NCBI GenBank assembly: GCA_020852835.1
Contig: JADZAC010000039.1
Span: 1 to 64,000, forward strand
Direction of reading: 5' to 3'
Source: Flavobacteriales bacterium
Lineage (GTDB): Bacteria > Bacteroidota > Bacteroidia > Flavobacteriales_F > PHOS-HE28
Length of the DNA: 64,000 nt
Shown one piece after another: positions 59,477 to 64,000 of the stretch. Both the position numbers and the translations under genes were made by a program. How positions within the stretch are numbered: position 1 is the first letter of the stretch; each line of letters opens with the position of its first letter. Under the pieces are notes generated by a model that was not told the DNA's origin, ran no database searches, and saw only the letters and a program-made list of their open reading frames with translations.

Positions 59477-59484
59477 CACTTTTG
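59477..59484 (+). promoter_or_regulatory. -7-like element (CACTTTTG) of ruvX
   Basis: One mismatch from TAnnTTTG, ending 4 nt before the ATG at 59489. Confidence 0.4.
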
Positions 59485-59488
59485 CCCC

Positions 59489-59902
59489 ATGCGCATCCTC
59501 GCCATCGACTTCGGCCTCAAGCGCACCGGCCTGGCAGTGACCGATCCGGCGGGCATCATTGCCACGGCCTTGGCCACGGTGGATTCCATGGAACTGATGG
59601 ACTACTTGAAGCGCTACACCGCCAAGGAGGCGGTGGAGGGCTTTGTGGTGGGCCTGCCGGTGAATTTGGACGGTACGCCTACGGACATCACGGCCAATAC
59701 CCGGCTCTTCATTGCCGAGCTCAAGCGCCAGTTCCCTAAGCACTGGGTGGAAACCGCCGATGAGCGCTTCACCAGCGTGCTCGCCCAGCGCGCCATGGTG
59801 CAAAGCGGCATCGGTAAAAAGGCCCGGCGTGATAAAGGTGCGGTGGACCGCATCAGCGCAGTGATCTTGCTGCAGGGGTGGATGGAGCGGAGGAGGACAT
59901 AG
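59489..59902 (+). CDS. ruvX: RuvX/YqgF-family resolvase-like nuclease
   Basis: 137 residues. RNase H-like fold: ILAIDFGLKRTGLAVTDPAG (catalytic Asp), GFVVGLPVNLDGTPTDI, VETADERFTSVLAQRAM (Glu) and KKARRDKGAVDRISAVILLQ (Asp). The family is annotated as putative Holliday-junction resolvase; 16S pre-rRNA 5'-end processing is the better supported role in E. coli. The stop TAG is the first three bases of the TAGTTCG repeat. Confidence 0.93.
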   Translation: MRILAIDFGLKRTGLAVTDPAGIIATALATVDSMELMDYLKRYTAKEAVEGFVVGLPVNLDGTPTDITANTRLFIAELKRQFPKHWVETADERFTSVLAQRAMVQSGIGKKARRDKGAVDRISAVILLQGWMERRRT

Positions 59903-59972
59903 TTCGTGGTTCGTAGGGAAGAGTGTCTGCACACGTGGTACTGCCTGCATCCAACGAACTACGAACTACCCC
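59900..59972. repeat. TAGTTCG palindromic repeat 4
   Basis: TAGTTCGTGGTTCGTAG at the left (its first TAG ends ruvX) and CCAACGAACTACGAACTA at the right, with about 40 nt between. It ends 4 nt before the def -7 element. Confidence 0.7.
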
Positions 59973-59975
59973 CAA

Positions 59976-59983
59976 TACCTTTG
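59976..59983 (+). promoter_or_regulatory. -7 promoter element (TACCTTTG) of def
   Basis: Perfect TAnnTTTG, 12 nt before ATG 59996; it excludes a longer start at 59906. Confidence 0.6.
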
Positions 59984-59995
59984 CGCCCCTCAACC

Positions 59996-60577
59996 ATGAT
60001 CCTCCCCATCCGCGCCTACGGCGACCCCGTGCTGAAGAAAGTCGCCGCCGACATCGCCCCCGGCCATCCCGGCCTGAAGCAGTTGATCGCCGACATGTAC
60101 GAAACCATGTACGCCGCCAGCGGTGTAGGCTTGGCGGCCCCGCAAATTGGCGAGAGCATCCGCCTTTTTGTGGTGGACTGCTCGCCGTTTGCCGAGGATG
60201 AGGACGGCAACCCCACGGAGGATGCGCACCTGAAGGACTTCAAGAAGGTCTTCATCAATCCGTACATCGTGGAGGAGGAAGGGGAGGAGTGGGCCTTTGA
60301 GGAGGGCTGCCTCAGCATACCCGGCATCCGCGAGGAGGTGGGGCGCAAACCGAAGATCGTGATGCAGTACATGGACGAGGACTTCAAGCAGCACGAAGAA
60401 ACCTTCGAGGGCTACGCGGCACGGGTGCTGCAGCACGAGCACGATCACCTGGACGGCATCCTCTTCACCGAGCTGCTGGCACCGCTGCGCAAGCGCATGT
60501 TGCAGGGCAAGCTGCGCGACATCAGCCGCGGCAAGACCGATGCGAAGTACAAGATGCGATTCACCACCTTGAAATGA
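59996..60577 (+). CDS. def: peptide deformylase
   Basis: 193 residues. Motif 1 GVGLAAPQ (43-50), motif 2 EGCLSIPG with metal ligand Cys105, and motif 3 QHEHDHLDG with His147, Glu148 and His151. It removes the formyl group from new proteins. The extra acidic loop DCSPFAEDEDGNPTED is usual in Bacteroidota deformylases. The next gene overlaps its stop by 4 nt. Confidence 0.97.
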   Translation: MILPIRAYGDPVLKKVAADIAPGHPGLKQLIADMYETMYAASGVGLAAPQIGESIRLFVVDCSPFAEDEDGNPTEDAHLKDFKKVFINPYIVEEEGEEWAFEEGCLSIPGIREEVGRKPKIVMQYMDEDFKQHEETFEGYAARVLQHEHDHLDGILFTELLAPLRKRMLQGKLRDISRGKTDAKYKMRFTTLK

Positions 60578-61134
60578 AGAAGGTATTTTTTTGTGCCCAT
60601 AAGGTTGTGGCCATGCTGCTGGTGCTGTCGTCGTGCGGCAGTGGTGCGGAAACTGAAGCAGGGGGCAATGTGGCCGCCGACCGCATCCGGGCCATGGAGG
60701 ATACGCTCTATGCCACACCGGGAGTGGATCGCAAGGGAGCCCAAGCCTTGCTTGACGTATATCTGTTGTATGCCAAACAGCATCCGCTGGATTCCCTCAC
60801 GCCGGAGTACATCTTCCGAGGGGCCAGCCTGCGCAGTACGTTGGGCGACCCACAAGGTGCCATTGAATTGTACGAACGGATCATGCGTGATTTTCCCGGG
60901 TGGAGGAAGATCCCCGACACGTATTACCTGAAAGCCTTCGCCATAGACAATGGCCTGCACCAAAAGGGTGAGGCGGAAAAGGCGTACCAAACAGTGATCG
61001 ACAAGTTCCCGGACCACCGCTTTGCCAAGGATGCCGCACAGATGATCGTGAACTTGGGCTATACCGATGAGGAGCTGATCCAGCGGTTTGAGGCCTTGAA
61101 CGCGGACAGCTTACAGGCCGCAACCCAACCATAG
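60574..61134 (+). CDS. TPR-containing lipoprotein
   Basis: 186 residues. Lipobox LVLSSC at about residue 21, then tetratricopeptide-like helices: AQALLDVYLLYAKQHPLDSL, YIFRGASLRSTLGDPQGAIE, YYLKAFAIDNGLHQKGEAEK. Periplasmic scaffold or assembly factor of unknown partner. Coupled to def by an ATGA overlap and followed 3 nt later by the thioredoxin-like gene. Confidence 0.75.
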   Translation: MKKVFFCAHKVVAMLLVLSSCGSGAETEAGGNVAADRIRAMEDTLYATPGVDRKGAQALLDVYLLYAKQHPLDSLTPEYIFRGASLRSTLGDPQGAIELYERIMRDFPGWRKIPDTYYLKAFAIDNGLHQKGEAEKAYQTVIDKFPDHRFAKDAAQMIVNLGYTDEELIQRFEALNADSLQAATQP

Positions 61135-61137
61135 CCC

Positions 61138-61770
61138 ATGGAGATGAGCACAACTAAAGCCGCCCCCTCCAGCGACCTGTTGGCCGGAATGGCGGAGGCG
61201 CTGGGCGCCGATGCCTACCGCACCCTGTTCGACCGCTTGGTGGCGGAGCACCGTACCACGGGCCCCGACCAAAGTGAGGAGATGCTGGCCTACACCAAGC
61301 TGAACCTGGCCCGCACCGTGCGCAACGAGAAAACCGTGAAGCTGTTGCCGGAGGTGGTGGAAGCCCTCAAGCTCGCTCCGGCCATGAACTGGCTGGTGCT
61401 CACGGAGCCTTGGTGCGGAGACAGCTCGCAGGTGGCACCAGTGCTGCACTTGATGGCGGACGCGGCTCCCAACGTGCGCTATGGCCTACTGCTGCGTGAC
61501 GGGCACCTTGGGCTGATGGACCACTACCTCACCAACGGAACGCGGAGCATTCCCAAGCTGATCGCCTTCGACCTCCACGGCAAGGAACTGTTCACCTGGG
61601 GGCCGAGGCCGCAAGAGGCGCAATCCATCGTGCTGGCGAACAAGGCCTTGCCAGCCGATAAGCAATTGCCCAAGGAGGAGCTTTATGCCAAGGTCCACGC
61701 GTGGTACGCTGCAGACAAGGGCCGGCACATTCAACAAGAGATGTTGGCGCTGCTTGGGGCACTGGCGTAG
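61138..61770 (+). CDS. thioredoxin-fold protein (thioredoxin_9 type) with CGDS
   Basis: 210 residues. WLVLTEPWCGDSSQVAPVLH is the thioredoxin strand and active loop, with CGDS where classical thioredoxins have CxxC. SIPKLIAFDLHGKEL has the cis-Pro loop and WGPRP follows. The single Cys suggests a monothiol or non-redox role. No signal peptide. ATG 61138; MSTTK at 61144 is an alternative. Last gene of the def unit. Confidence 0.82.
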   Translation: MEMSTTKAAPSSDLLAGMAEALGADAYRTLFDRLVAEHRTTGPDQSEEMLAYTKLNLARTVRNEKTVKLLPEVVEALKLAPAMNWLVLTEPWCGDSSQVAPVLHLMADAAPNVRYGLLLRDGHLGLMDHYLTNGTRSIPKLIAFDLHGKELFTWGPRPQEAQSIVLANKALPADKQLPKEELYAKVHAWYAADKGRHIQQEMLALLGALA

Positions 61771-61827
61771 GCCGCCGGTCCACCCCTGCGGAAACCGGGC
61801 TTAGGTACTTGCGCGGTGCGCGCCCGC

Positions 61828-62319
61828 TCAGATCCGCACCAAGGCCTGCAGCATGCCAACCAAGTTGGGCATGGGCACTTCGGGAAGCAGGCACGCGGAA
61901 CGCTCGTCCTGTTCCTTGGCCGTATTCCTGGAAGCATGCTTCACCTGCTTCTTCACCGCAATGGAGGATACCGTGTACTGGCCGTCGGCCAGTGCTTGTA
62001 CGGCGCGGACGAGCTGGCCGTCATCCACCTTGGCGGGGTCGTAGGTCACCTTGGCATGGCCCGTTTCCGAGCCGTCGGTATACTCCACCTCCGCTTGTGT
62101 AACGCCCGGCACTTTGGCCAATGCGCCCTTGATCATGTTGCCGCACATCATCGAACAGCTCATGCCCCCGATGGTCAGGTCGGCCGTGGCCATGGGTTCC
62201 CCGGTGCTGATCACCACCTCCACCTCCGTACGGTCTGCCACTGCTCCGCCGTTATCCGATGAAGGGCCATGGCTGCAGGCGAAGAGCAGCAGCACGGAAA
62301 GAAGGGGCAACTTGTTCAT
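61828..62319 (-). CDS. heavy-metal-associated (HMA) domain lipoprotein
   Basis: 163 residues. Signal with lipobox LLLFACS, then an HMA fold: ATADLTIGGMSCSMMCGNMI, KGALAKVPGVTQAEVEYTDG, AKVTYDPAKVDDGQLVRAVQ. The metal loop is C-x3-C rather than the usual C-x2-C, a form I have seen in other Bacteroidota proteins (memory). Periplasm-facing copper or other soft-metal binder; the C-terminal 60 residues are charged and then hydrophobic. ATG 62319; -7 element 62338-62345. Confidence 0.82.
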   Translation of the reverse strand: MNKLPLLSVLLLFACSHGPSSDNGGAVADRTEVEVVISTGEPMATADLTIGGMSCSMMCGNMIKGALAKVPGVTQAEVEYTDGSETGHAKVTYDPAKVDDGQLVRAVQALADGQYTVSSIAVKKQVKHASRNTAKEQDERSACLLPEVPMPNLVGMLQALVRI

Positions 62320-62337
62320 GATCAGTCGGACTTGGTA

Positions 62338-62345
62338 CAAATGTA
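62338..62345 (-). promoter_or_regulatory. -7 promoter element (TACATTTG)
   Basis: Perfect TAnnTTTG on the minus strand, 18 nt before the HMA lipoprotein start. Confidence 0.6.
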
Positions 62346-62438
62346 GTGATCGGTCCGCCATATGCCGCAGCTAACTCAGGGCCAACGCATCGTAATTCAA
62401 CTGTCAATGGAAACCGCTGGTAGTCCTAAGGTTGTGAA

Positions 62439-62513
62439 TGGCCCTTCGGCTCCGCCCAAGGCAGTACTCGTAGATCTATCCTAAACACTGCCCTGTGCGG
62501 AGCCGAAGGGCCA
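62439..62513. repeat. inverted-repeat element
   Basis: Perfect 17-bp arms TGGCCCTTCGGCTCCGC (62439-62455) and its complement (62497-62513), with GGCAGT/ACTGCC nested inside. It has the size and shape of a REP or MITE remnant between divergent genes. Confidence 0.65.
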
Positions 62514-62605
62514 ACACCAGCTAACATCGGTGGTGGCTCTGCATGTTGCACAGCTCCAACAAGCCGGTTCAACTGCGGTCATTTTAATGCGGTTGCCCTT
62601 GCAGC

Positions 62606-62613
62606 TACCTTCG
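62606..62613 (+). promoter_or_regulatory. -7-like element (TACCTTCG)
   Basis: One mismatch from TAnnTTTG, 15 nt before the EamA-transporter ATG. Confidence 0.4.
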
Positions 62614-62628
62614 CCCGCGCATCGCAGG

Positions 62629-63537
62629 ATGGACAATGGCAGCGGAAACGGGCGGTTGAAGTGGCTGCTGCTGGCGGTGCTCTCGCTGGTCTGGGGCAGT
62701 TCCTTCATCCTGATGAAGCGCGGGCTGTTCCAGGGCGGCGCCCCGGCGCTTTCGCCCATGCAGCTGGCCAGCGCGCGCCTGTTCATCGCCTGGTTGGTGC
62801 TGCTGCCGCTGCTCTTCCGCCACGCACACTGGTTCATCGGCCATTGGAAACCCCTGCTGGGCACGGCACTGCTGGGCAACGGCATCCCCGCGTTCCTGTT
62901 CGCCCTGGCGCAAAGCCGTATCGACAGCTCCCTGGCGGGCATGCTCAACAGCCTCTCGCCGCTGTTCACCCTGCTGGTGGGCGTGCTGCTGTTCGGGGTG
63001 CGCTTCCGCGCGGCCAACTTCCTCGGCGTGCTGCTGGGCCTGGCGGGGGCCTTGGGCACCATCGCCTTCCGGCAGGGCGGCGGGGCTGCGGCCTGGAGCG
63101 TGTACGCCATCCTGCCCATCGTGGGCGCGGTGTGCTACGGGTTCAGCGGCAACATTGTGAAGCACGGCCTTTACATGGTGCCCGCCACGGCCATCTCCGT
63201 GCTGGCCATCAGCATCGTGGGGCCGTTGGGCCTCGTGGGCATTTTCGCATCGGACCTGCCGCACACCTTGGCCACGGTGCCGCATGCTTGGAGGGCCTTG
63301 GGCTTTGTGGCCATCCTGGCGGCGTTCGGCACGGGCATGTCGCTCATCCTCTGGAACCAGTTGATCAAGCTCACCTCGGCCGTGTGGGCGGCCTCCGTCA
63401 CCTACCTCATGCCCGTGGTGGCCATCGGCTGGGGCCTGTTCGATGGCGAAAGCGTGGCCCCGATGCAATTGGCCATGGTGGGCCTGATCCTGCTGGGCGT
63501 GTACTTGGTGAACAAGGGCACCTCGGCAGCGGGCTGA
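62629..63537 (+). CDS. EamA/DMT-family transporter
   Basis: 302 residues with ten predicted helices in two EamA halves. LLLAVLSLVWGSSFILMKRG at the start, AQSRIDSSLAGMLNSLSPLF and NFLGVLLGLAGALGTIAF in the first half, LPIVGAVCYGFSGNIVKHGL and LTSAVWAASVTYLMPVVAIG in the second. Drug/metabolite exporter of unknown substrate. ATG 62629 directly precedes the first helix. Confidence 0.92.
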   Translation: MDNGSGNGRLKWLLLAVLSLVWGSSFILMKRGLFQGGAPALSPMQLASARLFIAWLVLLPLLFRHAHWFIGHWKPLLGTALLGNGIPAFLFALAQSRIDSSLAGMLNSLSPLFTLLVGVLLFGVRFRAANFLGVLLGLAGALGTIAFRQGGGAAAWSVYAILPIVGAVCYGFSGNIVKHGLYMVPATAISVLAISIVGPLGLVGIFASDLPHTLATVPHAWRALGFVAILAAFGTGMSLILWNQLIKLTSAVWAASVTYLMPVVAIGWGLFDGESVAPMQLAMVGLILLGVYLVNKGTSAAG

Positions 63538-63582
63538 AGGCGCGCGAAGCATACGAGGTGGCGGGGGAAGGTCACGCGAAGG

Positions 63583-63660
63583 CGCGAAGCCGCGAAGGTT
63601 CCATCCAGGGAAAGTGGGGTAATTCACGCGAATCAAGGAGTACTCCTTCGCGGCTTCGCG
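63583..63660. repeat. inverted-repeat element (CGCGAAGCCGCGAAGG)
   Basis: 16-bp arms at 63583-63598 and 63645-63660 (inverted). TCACGCGAA boxes lie outside or between the arms. GCGAAG-type repeats of this kind are common in intergenic Bacteroidota DNA (memory). Confidence 0.6.
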
Positions 63661-63694
63661 AGATGCATCGTAACCTCGCGTGATCTGTTCATCC

Positions 63695-63702
63695 CATCTT
63701 TG
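63695..63702 (+). promoter_or_regulatory. -7-like element (CATCTTTG)
   Basis: One mismatch from TAnnTTTG, ending 7 nt before ATG 63710. Confidence 0.4.
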
Positions 63703-63709
63703 CCCTCCC

Positions 63710-64000
63710 ATGTACCAAGGCAAAAAGGTCGTTGTGGTGCTCCCCGCCTACAAGGCCCAGCACACCCTGAAGCAGACCTACGACGAGATCCCCCTCGACA
63801 TCGTGGATGAGGTGGTGCTCGTGGACGACAAAAGCCCCGACAACACCGTGGAAGAGGCCAAGCGCATCGGCATCCGCCACATCGTGGTGCATGAGGTGAA
63901 CAAGGGTTACGGCGGCAACCAGAAAAGCTGCTACGACAAGGCCCTGGAGCTGGGCGCCGACATCGTGGTGATGCTGCACCCCGACTACCAGTACACCCCC
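63710..64000 (+). CDS. glycosyltransferase family 2, 5' part only
   Basis: 97 codons are visible; the frame runs off the window without a stop. KVVVVLPAYKAQHTLKQTYD begins a GT-A fold, EVVLVDDKSPDNTVEEAKRI carries the nucleotide-binding Asp-Asp, HEVNKGYGGNQKSCYDKALE is the polyprenyl-phosphate mannosyltransferase-like NKGxGGN motif, and DIVVMLHPDYQYTP replaces the usual DxD with HPD. Probably a dolichol-phosphate-mannose-synthase-like enzyme acting in envelope polysaccharide synthesis. Confidence 0.88.
   Translation, partial: MYQGKKVVVVLPAYKAQHTLKQTYDEIPLDIVDEVVLVDDKSPDNTVEEAKRIGIRHIVVHEVNKGYGGNQKSCYDKALELGADIVVMLHPDYQYTP

Overview
This window looks like chromosome from a GC-rich member of the Bacteroidota, probably Flavobacteriales. 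The evidence is fivefold. At least five secreted proteins end in a Por/type IX secretion (T9SS) sorting domain. Many genes are preceded by the Bacteroidota -7 element TAnnTTTG. The window has DUF6089-type outer-membrane barrels, small Bacteroidota-type lipoproteins, and no recognisable Shine-Dalgarno pattern. There is no rRNA, CRISPR array, phage or complete insertion sequence. Two tRNA genes are present. Base composition is GC-rich by eye, so long open frames lie antisense to most real genes; these were left out.

Layout. 0.2-8.3 kb: a secreted T9SS protein, then a minus-strand heavy-metal efflux operon (small His-rich protein, CzcA fused to a CzcC/TolC-like channel, CzcB adaptor). 8.6-16.9 kb is the least explained part. 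It holds a peptidase-M19-like hydrolase, a 3' gene remnant, a lower-GC pair (large secreted protein plus a papain-like small protein), and a tight minus-strand cluster of an amidohydrolase, two membrane proteins and an SH3b-TIGR02594 peptidase. 17-22 kb: two paralogous T9SS proteins bracket a three-domain phosphodiesterase-TPR-sulfotransferase fusion and its 70-residue overlapping partner. 22.4-33.5 kb: SRAP protein, Hsp20, a lipoprotein, BaiN-type flavoprotein, DUF6089 barrel, SpoU methyltransferase, MutS and a YfhO-family membrane protein. 33.6-42.3 kb: tRNA-Gly, two large T9SS proteins (one with a probable signal-peptide frameshift at a C8 tract), tRNA-Leu followed 8 nt later by a GluQ-RS-like gene, and a Fic protein lacking its catalytic His.

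42.5-48.7 kb: envelope proteins, DUF423, ATP-type PEP carboxykinase, an S41-like peptidase and a BtuF-like lipoprotein. 48.7-54.1 kb: a tightly packed seven-gene minus-strand run that includes miaA. 54.2-64 kb: tRNA nucleotidyltransferase, a RelE-type toxin-antitoxin pair, a yeast-FCY1-like cytosine deaminase, cytochrome c, a GT9 glycosyltransferase, dapD, ruvX, def, a thioredoxin-like protein, an HMA lipoprotein, an EamA transporter and the start of a GT2 glycosyltransferase.

Three window-wide patterns stand out. Many -7 elements end only 4-7 nt before the start codon, which suggests near-leaderless mRNAs. A TAGTTCG-type palindromic repeat sits at gene 3' ends and supplies some stop codons. 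REP-like hairpins occupy the larger intergenic gaps. All functional calls are by recognition of motifs in the sequence; no database search was run.
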